From: Acanthochromis polyacanthus
Lineage: Eukaryota > Chordata > Actinopteri > Pomacentridae
Length of the DNA: 64,000 nt
Direction of reading: 5' to 3'
Assembly: GCF_021347895.1 (NCBI RefSeq)
Contig: NC_067129.1
Span: 32,277,690 to 32,341,689 of the forward strand
In this document: positions 14,301 through 25,100 of the stretch, one piece after another
How the letters are laid out: each line of letters begins with the position of its first letter
Position numbering within the stretch: the stretch's first letter is position 1
The notes under the pieces: model-generated
Told to the model about the DNA's origin: nothing
The model's database searches: none
The model's input: the letters and a program-made list of their open reading frames with translations, nothing else
Position numbers and translations under genes: made by a program

Positions 14301-17300
14301 AGAATCAACAACAAGTGGGACACAATCGTGAAGTGGAATGAAATTTATTGGATATTTTAAACTTTTTTTAACAAATAAAAACCTGAAAAGTGGGGCGTGC
14401 AATATTATTCGGCCCCCTTGCATTAATACTTTGTAGCGCCACCTTTTGCTGCAATTACAGCTGCAAGTCGCTTGGGGTATGTCTATCAGTTTTGCACATG
14501 GAGAGACTGAAATTCTTGCCCATTCTTCCTTGCAAAACAGCTCGAGCTCAGTGAGGTTGGATGGAGAGCGTTTGTGAACAGCAGTCTTCAGCTCTGCCCA
14601 CAGATTCTCCATTGGATTCAGGTCTGGACTTTGACTTGGCCATTCTAACACCTGGATACGTTTATTTGTCAACCATTCCATTGTAGATTTGGCTTTATGT
14701 TTTGGATCATTGTCCTGTTGGAAGATAAATCTCCGTCCCAGTCTCAGGTCTTTTGCAGACTCCAACAGGTTTTCTTCCAGAATGGTCCTGTATTTGGTTC
14801 CATTCATCTTCCCATCAATTTTAACCATCTTCCCTGTCCCTGCTGAAGAAAAGCAGGCCCAAACCATGAGGCTGCCACCACCATGTTTGACAGTGGGGAT
14901 GGTGTGTTCAGGGTGATGAGCTGTGTTGCTTTTACGCCAAACATATCGTTTTGCATTGTGGCCAAAAAGTTGGATTTTGGTTTCATCTGACCAGAGCACC
15001 TTCTTCCACATGTTTGGTGTGTCTCCCAGGTGGCTTGTGGCAAACTTCAAACAAGACTTTTTATGGATATCTTTGAGAAATGGCTTTCTTCTTGCCACTC
15101 TTCCATAAAGGCCAGATTTGTGCAGTGTACGACTGATTGTTGTCCTATGGACAGACTCTCCCACCTCAGCTGTAGATCTCTGCAGTTCATCCAGAGTGAT
15201 CATGGACCTCTTGGCTGCATCTCTGATCAGTCTTCTCCTTGTTGGAGGTGAAAGTTTAGAGGGACGGCCGGGTCTTGGTAGATTTGCAGTGGTCTGATAC
15301 TCCTTCCATTTCAATATGATTGCTTGCACAGTGCTCCTTGAGATGTTTAAAGCTTGGGAAATCTTTTTGTATCCAAATCCGGCTTTAAACTTCTCCACAA
15401 CAGTATCTCGGACCTGGCTGGTGTGTTCCTTGGTCTTCATGATGCTCTCTGCACTTTAAACAGAACCCTGAGACTATCACAGAGCAGGTGCATTTATACG
15501 GAGACTTGATTACACACAGGTGGATTCTATTTATCATCATCAGTCATTTAGGACAACATTGGATCATTCAGAGATCCTCACTGAACTTCTGGAGTGAGTT
15601 TGCTGCACTGAAAGTAAAGGGGCCGAATAATATTGCACACCCCACTTTTCAGTTTTTTATTTGTTAAAAAAGTATAAAATATCCAATAAATTTCATTCCA
15701 CTTCACGATTGTGTCCCAATTGTTGTTGATTCTTGACAAAAAATTAAAACTTTATATCTTTATGTTTGAAGCCTGAAATGTGGCGAAAGGTTGAAAAGTT
15801 CAAGGGGGCCGAATACTTTCACAAGGCACTGTAGTTGAATAACTGTCAGGCAGACGGTCTAATAATCATTGATGACCGTAAACTGAATCAAATATCTACT
15901 CAGGAATGAGAATGACCCCCATTGATGAATTTTTTTGTCTTTTCAATATGTTTTGTATTGTTTTGTGTCTCTTTTGGCTATCTGTGTCTCTTTTGGCTAT
16001 TTGTGTCTTTTTGAGGTGCTTTTGTGTCTTATGCTTGTTTTGCGTCTTGGTGGGGATTTTATGTCTGTTTGTGGTGGATTTTTTGTCTTCTTTGGTGGTT
16101 TCGTGTGTCTTCGTGGTGGCTTTGTGTCTTTTGTTGTGTTTTTATGTCTGTTTGTGGGGGTTTTGTGTGTAATTCAGGTGTTTCTGTGTGGTAATTTTGT
16201 GTCTGTGTTGGTTTTGTGTGTCTTTTTTGTGATTTTTTTGTCTTTTTGTACTATTTTTTTGTATCTGTTTGTGGTAATGTGTCAATTTGCAGTGGTATTG
16301 TGTTTTTTTGCAGTGGTTTTGTGTCTTTTCTTGTGGTGTTTGTGTCTTTTTTGGTGGTTTTGTGTGCCTTCGTGATACGTTTATGTCTCTTTGTTGTTGT
16401 TTTATGTCTGTTCATGGGTGTTTTGTGTCTCTGTGTGTTTTTGGAGTGTTTTTATTCTCTATCCACTTGTAGTTTTCTCTGTTTTTTGAGGGACTGTTTT
16501 TTGCTTTGTGTGTTTGTTGTCATTTGAAATGTAATAATGGTCTCTTTGTGGTCATTTTTGGTCACTTTTTCGTGGTCTGTGTAATTTTGTGGTCATTTTG
16601 TATTTATTTGTGGTGATTTTCTTCGGTGGGTGTTTTGTGTTTTCTTTTAAATATTTTGTGTGTGTTAGTGATGTTTTTGTCTGTGTTTGGTCATTCTGGT
16701 CAGTTTGCATGTCTGTGATAACTTTTATGTATGTTAACTGTTTTGTGTCTTTGCAGAGAAAGTGGTCCATTAATCATTTCCAAAGCTGTGTCATATTTTT
16801 TATATCTTCTGAGTAGAAATGCAAATTTTAAACATTTTTATTAACTAGTAATCAGTTCAGTAGTTTTATCAACGTAAGGAGAAGTGTCCATTTGATTCAT
16901 TGATTGTTGGCACAGCTGACTTACAGTTCAGGAAGTTGTTTAAAAGTTGCAGCAGTTTGTTCCCACCGGATGCGAACACGTTTGACTGTGTGTTTCCCTC
17001 CTGCAGTGGTACAACCGGACAGATTACCCCATCTTCACCCAGTACCAGCGGTACCGGAGGCTTCACCCTCTGCAGCCTTTCTACATCCTGCATCCTCGCT
17101 TCGAGTGGCAGGTCTGGCAGCGGATTCAAGACAACATGGCTGAGCCCATCCAGAAGAACCCGCCGTCCTCCGGCCTGCTCGGTCCGTGAAAACCCCCTCA
17201 TCATTTTGTGTTTACTCTCTATTCTGTGCTCGTAACACACATTGCTCTTCTATTTATTCCCACTGTTAGCTACTAGGGAATGTTTGGTGTTTTAGCAGCT

Positions 17301-20300
17301 AATTTCTGACTCAAAGTCCTCCAATGTAAAACCAAACAATCCCCTCATTCTGTTGTACTTTTGTAATTAAATTAATTTCGTTTTTTTTCTGTTAGGAACA
17401 AAACCAAAAGAAGCAGATAAAAGCAGCACAAACATAACATTTTGCTGTTAATCATTATTAAATTATCGTCATACAGATGATCTAATAATCATTGATGATA
17501 GTAAACTGAATCAGTTGTCTGCTCAGGAATGGCAATAAGCCTCATTGGTGAATGTTTTTGTCTTTTACATACATTTTAATTATGGATTATATGTGGTTTT
17601 TTGTGTCTCTTTTTGGTCGTTTTGTGCCTTTTTGTAGTGGTTTTTGTGTATCTTTGTAGTGGTTTTGTGTCTTTTTGTGGTGGTTTTGAGCCTCTTTTTG
17701 GTGGTTTTGTGTCTTTTATGTGTCTTTTTGTGGTGGTTTTGTGTCTTTCTGATGGTTTTATGTCTTTTTGTCGTGGTTTTGTGTCTCTCCATGGTGATTT
17801 AAGATGCTAATTTCTGACCCAAAGCACAAATATGCACAGTTTAATCCCGAACTAGAACCAGTGTCTGAGCGTTTTTTTCTGCTCCTGTTACATTTTTTCC
17901 TCACTGTGAGCTCATTTTTTACTACAGTATAAAGTCCTGCACCTTCGTTTAACAGCACAAACCTGGAACCTACGTGTAAAACTATTTTCCACGCGTGTTG
18001 CCAATGTTGGAATCAACTTATGGTTCTACGTAGTGACAACAATTTGTGATCATTTTAAATCTCACAGTGGTTGTTTTGTGTGTTTTTGTGGTCATTTTAT
18101 ATGTATTTGGTGGTTTTCTGCATCTGTTTGGTAGTTTCAGTTTCTTTGTAGTGGTTCTGTGTGTCTCCTTCTGGTTGTTTAGTGTCTCTGTGGTCATTTT
18201 TATGATTTTTTAGGTGTACAAATGCTGTGTCCTTGGTCCTTAGTGTTTCTTCTGAAGGTTGTTTAGCACCTCCTGATCCAATCTGATGGTTTTGCTGCTG
18301 ATCTGTTGCTTGCAGAGATTACAGAAGTGCCACGGTGTCTATATTCACTCTAAAATCAGATTTCTGCTCCCGTTCAGAACGAGTTCAGTCTGAAGGTCGA
18401 GTTAAATCCTTCTGCAGAGTTGTTGCATTTCCATCTGAAGCTGCAGTCAGGGTGAAGAAAATGGGAGAGATAATGTTACAGGAAATACAATGAAACACTT
18501 TCTCATAATCACATTTCAGGGTTTCTTCCAGGAAGTAAGAGGTGTGGACACTCACTCTATCCTCTAATGAAATCACATTTAATTTTATTAATATATCCTC
18601 ACATCACAGCTTTGGGGATCTTCACAATCCTTTATCCTTACAGTGTCAATAAGACGTATTCACCCCGGTTGGAGGTTTTCTTATTTTATTACTTTTAAAC
18701 ATCAACAGTAATAAATATATTTCAACTGAAGCTTCCCTATAAATGCTAACTGACGCTAAGCTACATTAAATTTCTTCTGTTTACCATCAAAAATTATGAA
18801 AAATCTTTTTTTATTAGAAAACAAACAAGGTCATAATGCTTCCTTATTGAACAATGTCTCAGAATTGTGTTTTTAAAATGGCACATTGTTGCTTTTTTCT
18901 GTTAACTGCTAGCTTTCTAGGCTAAGTGAAATTATTTAGCATGGCATTGATGCTAATAATGCTTCTGCTGGTTTCCATTATGTGGAGACAACTTATTTTT
19001 GTTAAATAGTTTAATTTTTATTTAGTAAAACACATTTTTTTTACTCTAGCTAAGACTGTAAGTGCTCTTACTTGTAGTAAACTGGTGAAGCTAACATGAA
19101 GCCGGGTAGCCTGTTAGCCTAGATAAAGTCTCAACTTGCTAACTGAATGGTACTTTGTTGTTTGCTGCTCATATTTTCAAGCTTTGCATCGAGAAAATGA
19201 GTAAAATAAATATATCATTTAATAAAGTACGCCGGCCCGCGGGCGGGCCGTTTTTTTATCGGTATACGCTTTTTTTAAAATAGAAGGACACTGCAAACAC
19301 GATTATACAAACACTATACACACATAGAAAGCTGAGATTCTCATGAATCCGCCGGTATAAACCACTTTCAGATGTGATTACCACAGCGGGTAATATAAAC
19401 ACATTTATCCAACAAACAACAAGTCATGTAAACGTGCACAGCTCACCTGTCGACGCAGTTTGGACGCTCGTTTCTGGTCATAAAAGAAGATAATCCACAA
19501 AAACCGGCCAGAACCCAAGCTTAGCCATCCAGAGGAAACAATCCAGTATAATACTTTGGCCAAAACATGTCTCGAAATAGGTAAAAAATCCAGAAAACGA
19601 TCGGCTCCGTGCGCGTGCACGCGGCGCGTGGTGGCGCTGTGTGTTTCATATTCACTGCATCTTTCTATTATAACTTTATCATACACGGTCCTATTTTCTT
19701 TGTTCGCGATTCAAAATGGATACTGGAGGCTTCTCGACCGCTTCAAACCGGACTTCAACCAATCAGGTGACTCGTTTCCGCCTACTTCGGCGATATAGCC
19801 AACCATGGCCGAGTCTGACAGATATCGATTACATCACTTGATTGACTTGTTTCTCAGCAAATCACGCCGGAGGAAACGTTAGATTGACAGGCCTGGTAGC
19901 CAATGAGCTTGCTGAATGGCTTGAATATAAATCCCGCCTCTGCCAGCGGCTTTATATGATATTTCATTCGTGAGCTCCGGGCTCCACCTGCTGTTTCTCT
20001 GTATTCCTCTCAATCTGTGTGTGTGATCGACACTGAAGCCTATCTGAAGTGATTTTTGGAGTTCTTTATGAGTTTTTGGAATGAAAATGAAGTGAAAATG
20101 AAGTGAAAATGAATTTATACCATTCTGTAGAGAGTGTGCACAGTGTATAAAGATTGTATCCAACATTGACAGGGGCAGAGCATATCAGTACAAATACATG
20201 TGTGAAACACTCATTTCTTGTAGTATTGCTCTGAAATTTTGACCTGAACTATGTAAGACCCCAGGCTTTTGCAATATTGTGTTTTCAAGCTCTTACAGTG

Positions 20301-21501
20301 CTGCCACACTGATTTTCAGGTGTTTTATTAGGGAAAAAATGTAGGCGAGAAAAAAATTCATCCTAATTCAGTGTGTGCCAACATGAAATACTCTGTGCTA
20401 GTAGCACCTAGAGTAATTCTGACTGCACTGGGTGAAAATTCAGGTTGTCAGCTTTCAAATGAGACCCCAACCATGCATGTACTCCAAACAGTTCAAGAAC
20501 AGCATTCAATTTACTTTCTGTAAATCTCAGTAGAAATTTCGGGCGGAAATTGACCAAACCTTAAAGGGTTAAAACCACCTCAATTTGAGCGAGTTTTACT
20601 AGCGCTACATGCTAACAGCTGTTAGCAATTAGCAGGACAGATTTTCTTCTCCATTGTATTCAGATGTTGCGTCATTCTTTATTTGGTATATGCATTTCCA
20701 AACTTTTGGAGAATTAAATAGTTTTTTAATACAGGAAACGTTAAAAAAATGCATAAATTAGCTTTAGCAAAGGCTATCTCACCACCTAGCTGTTAATAGC
20801 CACATTGCTACCACTGCAGTTGGTATTTACATGGTGCTACTTTGTTTTTTTTAAGTAAATTACACATTTTTATGTGATATAAAAGTTAATACACTAAAAT
20901 AAAATGTCATAGTATAGTAATATGAAAAGACAGAGAGCTAACAAAATGAGTTTTATCTGAATCTGAGAAACAAAATGGCTCCTTGTTTTTCATGTTTTTT
21001 TACTGTTTACTTGTTTTTTAACATTCTTACTTTGAGAAACTAAAACCAAATTTTGCTAACATCTGCACAGTTTCTCCTGCGTCAGAGCACACAGTGAAGA
21101 AAAGCCTCTTAAAGCACTTTTTTTCTGTTTCTGCTGAGTTTAAGTTTTCTCCAAAGTCTCGAGGCTTCCACTAGTTTAGAGAAAACCATCTTTCTTATGT
21201 GACTAATCATTTCCTCTGTTTCCTGCCAGGCACCGTGCTGATGATGTCGCTGTGTGAGGTGGTGCACGTCTACGAGTTCCTGCCGTCGCGGAGGAAGACG
21301 GAGCTCTGCCATTACTACCAGCGTTTCTACGACGCCGCCTGCACGCTGGGCGCCTACCACCCGCTGCTGTACGAGAAGAACCTGGTCAAGCGCATGAACC
21401 AGGGCTCCAACCGCGACATCTACACTCACGGACGGGTCACGCTGCCCGGGTTCAGCAGCCTGAACTGCACCCAGACGGCCGGAGGAGAACCCGACCACTG
21501 A
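2369..21501 (+). CDS. st6gal1: Beta-galactoside alpha-2,6-sialyltransferase 1 (seven coding exons)
   Basis: This Golgi type II membrane enzyme transfers sialic acid from CMP-Neu5Ac in alpha-2,6 linkage to terminal galactose of N-glycans. Coding exons are 2369-2560, 3247-3615, 4822-5086, 9657-9754, 13897-13998, 17007-17181 and 21230-21501. All junctions are GT-AG, phases agree, and they join to 490 codons plus TGA. The first coding exon begins at an acceptor (exon from 2354), so at least one untranslated exon lies upstream. Residues 9-16 are basic, 18-36 are the membrane anchor, and a variable stem follows. Sialylmotif L spans about 256-308 ([11 protein letters not shown], then [10 protein letters not shown]), motif S about 391-417 (NPPSSGLLG), and motif VS has H444 and E449 (HPLLYE). 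Six cysteines (215, 257, 409, 427, 438, 480) match the three disulfides of mammalian ST6GAL1. Sequons are at N99, N345 and N479. MNKYGV and NLVKRMNQG favour ST6GAL1 over ST6GAL2. A ten-residue tail follows the usual terminal Cys. No break was seen. Confidence 0.96.
2798..2921. mobile_element. Short hairpin element (MITE-like) in st6gal1 intron 1
   Basis: The ends ATCAGATTAG and CTAATCTGAT are exact inverted repeats. Inside, 2821-2842 (GAGTTTTTACCGTAACATCT...) pairs with 2860-2881 over 22 bp with one mismatch around a 17-bp loop. The flanks share the word TCATTCTAACTTG on both sides (about 2752 and 2921). A foldback transposon relic is the simplest reading; the superfamily is unknown. Confidence 0.6.
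5265..5655 (-). repeat. Dispersed AT-rich repeat, CCCTCCTGTTGT family, copy 2 (inverted)
   Basis: Ends at ACAACAGGAGGGTTTA, the reverse complement of the start of the copy at 822-1235, with the same internal words in reverse order. Its start has a small local palindrome (AAATCCAGTAAATTTTGCTG, then GATTTTGG), suggesting two head-to-head partial copies. It lies in intron 3 of st6gal1. Confidence 0.6.
5930..6255 (+). pseudogene. Tc1-like transposase N-terminal relic
   Basis: In plus-strand frames the DNA reads [24 protein letters not shown], then [20 protein letters not shown]. These resemble the paired-type helix-turn-helix DNA-binding region that opens Tc1 transposases. Frames are broken and no catalytic DDE region follows, so this is a truncated, dead copy. 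The mariner-like element at 6263 begins immediately after it. Confidence 0.6.
6263..7806 (-). mobile_element. Tc1/mariner-superfamily DNA transposon, full-length but decayed
   Basis: Terminal inverted repeats start CAGGGTGTGCAGAATTATTA and end TAATAATTCTGCACACCCAG. TA dinucleotides flank both ends (6261-6262 and 7807-7808), as expected for the superfamily. An internal subterminal copy of the GCCTAATAATTATGC word occurs near each end. The 1544-bp element sits in st6gal1 intron 3, in the opposite orientation to the gene, and carries the broken transposase at 6584-7588. Confidence 0.88.
6584..7588 (-). pseudogene. Mariner-like transposase pseudogene
   Basis: Reading leftwards from an ATG at 7588, the gene opens [16 protein letters not shown]. 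It meets a TGA in the DNA-binding region (LLRRDR then stop), changes frame near 7375, and then runs openly through [30 protein letters not shown] and [15 protein letters not shown]. These are the catalytic signatures of the superfamily. A run of eight C at about 6731-6738 shifts the frame again just before the end. At least three inactivating changes make it non-functional. Confidence 0.85.
8585..9020 (+). repeat. Direct duplication with a 339-bp offset
   Basis: TGGATCAATAACATAAATGC at 8585 recurs as TGGATCAATAAAATAAATGC at 8924. In both cases CTCAGAAACAGTGAACAGAG and GAGCAAGTTGTTGG follow. The phrase CAGCATGGTGAAACATCTTT is also repeated around 8658 and 8855. The copies are diverged and non-coding, inside st6gal1 intron 3. 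The rest of the intron outside the named elements shows nothing recognisable. Confidence 0.7.
9950..10445 (+). repeat. Two direct copies of a dispersed repeat in intron 4
   Basis: The words GGCTGTAAACATGTTTATTT, then CTGTAAAGTT, TCAATGGGAGATTGACTCG and GTGGACATTTGAGGAACTG occur at about 9978-10081 and again at about 10327-10433. Divergence is moderate. No open frame or termini could be assigned. Confidence 0.65.
10540..10920 (+). repeat. G/T-rich degenerate minisatellite, array 1 (intron 4)
   Basis: Degenerate units of about 20-30 bp of the type GTGGTTTTGTGTCTTTTT occur in tandem with purine-poor interruptions. The plus strand is almost free of C and A. Open frames here encode only low-complexity V/L/F/C strings and are not genes. 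Confidence 0.8.
11951..12375 (+). mobile_element. Non-autonomous hAT element
   Basis: The 425-bp element has the ends CAGGGGTCCGC and GTTGCCAACCACTG, typical of short hAT elements. It is flanked by a near-perfect 8-bp target duplication, ATTTAGAC at 11943-11950 and ATTTAGAG at 12376-12383. The body is GC-rich (GGCCCGCGGGCCGCC near the right end) with no transposase. It lies in st6gal1 intron 4. Confidence 0.88.
12430..13800 (+). repeat. G/T-rich degenerate minisatellite, array 2 (intron 4)
   Basis: About 1.4 kb of units such as GGTGGTTTTGTGTCTCTTTT and GTGATTTTTAGTCTCTTTGT. A higher-order period of roughly 200-240 bp is suggested by recurring TTGACATGGT...GTGTTTCTTT blocks. It has the same family and orientation as arrays 1, 3 and 4. 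An AT tract (ATAAT)n follows at about 13830-13873, just before coding exon 5. Confidence 0.85.
14203..15831 (-). mobile_element. Tc1 element, CAGTGCCTTGTGAAAG family, copy 1
   Basis: The element is full length (1629 bp), with long terminal inverted repeats of about 200 bp and TA on both sides (14201-14202 and 15832-15833). It sits antisense in st6gal1 intron 5. It is nearly identical to the 1630-bp copy at 37837-39466 but carries a frameshifted transposase gene. Confidence 0.95.
14423..15440 (-). pseudogene. Tc1 transposase with a 2-bp deletion near its 3' end
   Basis: The gene starts [18 protein letters not shown] and keeps the paired-like DNA-binding region and the catalytic signatures [14 protein letters not shown] and [15 protein letters not shown]. 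Compared with the intact copy at 38228-39247 it is 1018 rather than 1020 bp. Two bases are missing at about 14482-14485 (GATAGACATAC instead of GATAGAGACATAC), so roughly the last 25 residues are replaced and the frame runs on to 14298. The catalytic core is unbroken, so the product may or may not be active. Confidence 0.93.
15930..16760 (+). repeat. G/T-rich degenerate minisatellite, array 3 (intron 5)
   Basis: The same GTGGTTTTGTGTCTTTT-type units as arrays 1 and 2, same strand, start about 100 bp after the Tc1 element and end shortly before coding exon 6. Long hydrophobic open frames on the plus strand and K/T-rich ones on the minus strand are by-products of the composition. Confidence 0.82.
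17585..18220 (+). repeat. G/T-rich degenerate minisatellite, array 4 (intron 6)
   Basis: Two blocks (about 17590-17800 and 18060-18220) of GTGGTTTTGTGTCTTTTTGT units in the same orientation as the other three arrays. The unit at 17460-17560 (TCTAATAATCATTGATGATAG...) also resembles the lead-in to array 3 at 15858-15950. Arrays 3 and 4 therefore probably share a duplicated origin. Confidence 0.8.
18715..21120 (+). repeat. Duplicated segment, copy 1 (last intron of st6gal1)
   Basis: Blocks at 18715-19205, 20573-20990 and 21040-21120 have diverged counterparts at 25025-25470, 25915-26360 and 25480-25565. Shared words include AAATGCTAACTGA, GCAAAGGCTATCTCACCA, TTAGCCACATTGC, CTGAGAAACAAAATGGC and GCACACAGT. 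The copy is interrupted by the TTAA-flanked element at 19223-20568, which is absent from the other copy. Confidence 0.75.
19223..20568 (-). mobile_element. TTAA-flanked non-autonomous element, long copy
   Basis: TTAA lies at 19219-19222 and 20569-20572, and the right end is CTTAAAGGG. The interior is homologous, in reverse orientation, to 27043-27576: CATGAATCCGCCGGTATAAAC, CACTTTCAGATG and GACATGTTTTGG are recognisable in both. TTAA targets and CCCTTTAAG ends suggest a piggyBac-type non-autonomous element. No transposase frame was found; the open frames at 19405-19798 are short and unrecognised. Confidence 0.6.
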
Positions 21502-22150
21502 CTGGAAGAACAGAAAGCAGAACCCTGCATGAAGAACGAGGACAGACGCATGAAAACTTCATAACCACTGCCGAACCAAAACAAACGCTGTCTATGAATA
21601 TTACATGTTGATCATACAGGCTGTAAACACATCAGTTTACCATCACACACAAACACAAACACGCTCGAGTCCAATCAGCTGATCGATGGGCCAGCCACAT
21701 ATCCTTATGAGGACATTCCACTTAGAATTATTACACGTTAAAGGACCACCACTGTTTTGGAAAGCAACCAAAAGTCGTGTTTACTTATTAGTACTGCTAA
21801 ACATTAGCTGCAGTCCTGAATTCTTAGGAGTAAATTTCAGAGCATTAACAATCCAACATTAAAAAAAACCCAAAACATGATGTGGTGCAAAATTAACAGA
21901 AATATGTTTTTTTCTGATCATGTTTTTGATTGATGTCGCTATTCAGGACAAAAATCTGCTCACCACTTATATAGTAAAATTATTAGAATATTGCTATTTT
22001 AAATCAAGTGACTCTTTACAGTTTATAAATACGTGCTTCCAATCAAGTTATCTTAGAGTTTAACAATTATCGATCCATAGCAAACAATATAAGGTCTGAT
22101 ATCAGTATATAATGATTCATTGCACATTAACCAAATAAAACCTAAATTAT
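21502..22150 (+). other. Probable st6gal1 3' untranslated region
   Basis: The sequence after the TGA at 21499-21501 has no other gene. The first clear polyadenylation hexamer AATAAA is at 22134-22139, giving a 3' UTR of about 650 bp if used. A longer UTR cannot be excluded. Confidence 0.5.
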
Positions 22151-25100
22151 CTGTCATAGTAAACAGTTTAACTTTATTTTAATACTCGAGACTTAACTAA
22201 GAAACATTTTCCGTCACAGTGAACGAGTCAGGTCTTTACATTTCAACAGTCTGTCTCTTAAAGAGTCCGTATTCTGCATATTTACAGGTTTATAATGTTC
22301 AAAAACGTGTGGTACTGATCTCATACTGTATTGAAATGTTCTGATTAGTCAGCTGGCACCGTGAACTCTGACTATAGGCCTCTAAATTGCTGCTTAAACC
22401 CCAAAGTTCAGCCAGAAGAGACATGCAGAAATCAACATGCAAAGGTTTCACCCAGTGGCGTTAGTTGCTTGCTTGTACCGTCAAGGACTGAGTTCAAGTT
22501 GCACCGAAGCACTAAAGGTGACATGATGATCGTCTGTTACGGGACAAAGCTGAACAACCGAAAGGGAAGAATGGTCAGTCAAGTCGATCCAGGAAAGGAT
22601 TCAGGAGGGAGAAGGTGGCCCCAGTCAGTCAGGGAAAGCCAATTAAAGGTTTAGCAAATGCTAACACTAAAGAGCCACTGAATACAAGAACGTCTGCACC
22701 AATGTGGCAAAGTATTGAGGTTGGCGTTCATGGCATTCAGTCTTCAAGTCTCCACAACATCTGAATGTCCCTCAGCATCTCAGTTCCATCAATGCTAATG
22801 GTACCATTAGCCACTATAGCTAATGTGCTAACACCAAGGATTTTCCAATTGCTGTGCAGCAAATCATCAAAAATAGAAGTAATCCTCTTTATCTTTAGTT
22901 CCTCAGTTTCTGGCAGTACATAGTAACTCTTGTGTTCACTCCTGCAGCCAACTGCAGCGCGTTTTCTTTGCTTGTCGCTGAAACATTTTTGAAATAAAGA
23001 AGCAGCGAAGAAAAAATGTGGGACTATGAGGCAGATACTCATCCTTAGTTTAGCTAGCTGTCAGGCAGGTGTTACGCAAATATGATGACAAAATTAAGAG
23101 AGCAAGCAAAACATTTACGTTAAATGGGGCATTTAAGGTCATGAACAAGCTTTGTAACTTTGGGTTTTGTAAGTTTGCTTGCAAAAAAAATAACAGTAAC
23201 ATTCAAACAGCAGACGATGGGCTCTTTAAGACTTCCCTGTCCTGTCTGTGGCTACAAGCTCAAAGCCTGTTGGTTCCCACTGAAGACATAAATTTTTAAA
23301 GCCACTTCAAAAATATCTAGTTTCTCTTTTTAAAAGCTGTTCCCTGATTTCCTTCGTTGTGCATTTATTGGGGAATATTTCAAATGTCAGATTAATCCAC
23401 TTTTTTGAACCAAAAAATCCCTAAACACTAACTGTGATGCTTTGGTTGTCTCTAATCTAAAACCTGATGGGATACTTTTCTAAATATACATCAGTAATGC
23501 TAAGTATATAGACTGTAATGTGCTAAATCAGTGGTATGGTCCTTAAGTTAATCAAAAATGTCCTTACACAGGTCTAAATGCACCTCCGACCATGCAGACC
23601 TGCACAGAGAGGGCTTTTACCTTTGAAATGTGCATAATTTATTAGTCATTCTGTCACTTCGATTTAGATTTTTACTTTGCAAAGCTGTCGGTTGTATAAT
23701 TTCCCTCTGAGTTCTTCTTTGAGATGCTTGGCGGTTCCAGAGGGTTTTACTGGTAGAGTCACTGCAGGTACAGATTTCTAGAATTTCCAGATCAGTGGAT
23801 CGATCAATTCTTCACTGCCAACACAGCTTCCCGGACATAATTTTACAGCATGAATTTTACGGCCCTATTTTCAGGGCTCTTTGTTTAGTTAGCTGGATGT
23901 CGAGGCATAGTCAGAGGAAACTATATTTGGCTTTTTGGTCACTTTGAAATGGAAATTTGCCAAAATAGGACGTAAACATCCTCAGAATTAAAGTCAAATC
24001 ATAAAATATTACAGATACATACCAGCAGTCAGCTAGCAGATTCCCTTCACTTCCACTGTTTGTGCTAAGCTAGGCTAAATGCGTCCTTGTCCTGACTGTT
24101 TCAATCCATCTCATGGTCAGACGGCAGAAGACAATGAATGAATGAATGTCTCCATGTGGCACACGCATCTCCACACCTGTATAAACACCGTATTGAACCT
24201 ATTTATCAAAGAAAATACTGCCTGTGGATGAGCTGACTTCTAACCCAACAATATGTCACTCAAGTAAATTGATTTTGTACCAGTATTGTCTACCCTGTAA
24301 CAGCCTACTCTCAGTAATCTTTTTTGTAATTCTCACGTAGTGTATATATTGTTGACCCGGTAGGACGGTCTTTACTGTGCTTCTGTGGCTCAGTAATGCA
24401 AAACATAACAGAGTTTTACTTCCAAAAATATTCATTTGTTCAGTTAGAAGAACAAAAACTGTGGTTCAGTGAAACGTGTTTTATCGAAATAAGTTTTTCA
24501 TTACACTACATGTTTTGTTTAATTCATGACGAATAGTGGCTAATGGGGAAGTTTTTACTGCATTAGCTTCTTCCAGCCTTAATGCTAAGCTAAGCTAATT
24601 CAGTTACTGCTTCTGGTTTATATAATGAACAAATACAAGGTTTCAATCAGTTTAAAAATTAACATTTAAGCAAATTAAGAAACAACAAGCATTTATAGTA
24701 CTGCTACTACCACAAAAAAAGTGTTGTATGTTTGTTAAGCCAGTCTTGAGTTAGCTAGTATCATACTATTGACAGGTTACACATTCACTAGCTCATATAT
24801 GAACAGTTTTAATATTTAGACGTAAAGCAACATAGAAACAAATGGAAATGAAGTCTTATCTCCTCATATTTATCTTTAGCTAGCTGACGTTGCAGATGTA
24901 CTTTCATTGAAATATTAATGCTAACCAAAACCAAGCAAAGTTAGCTTTTGCTGGTGGTGACAAATAACCAATGTGTGTACTAATGTCCAATCTTGTGGTT
25001 GACTAACACAATAATAACTATCTTTCTACAGAAGCTTCACCATAAATGCTAACTGATGCTAAGCGTATGCTAGCAGAAGTCTTGTGTTATTAGAAAACAT

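Noticed and set aside
2369..21501. Identification as ST6GAL2 rather than ST6GAL1
   Set aside because: [29 protein letters not shown] and [11 protein letters not shown] agree better with ST6GAL1, as does the pattern of six cysteines.
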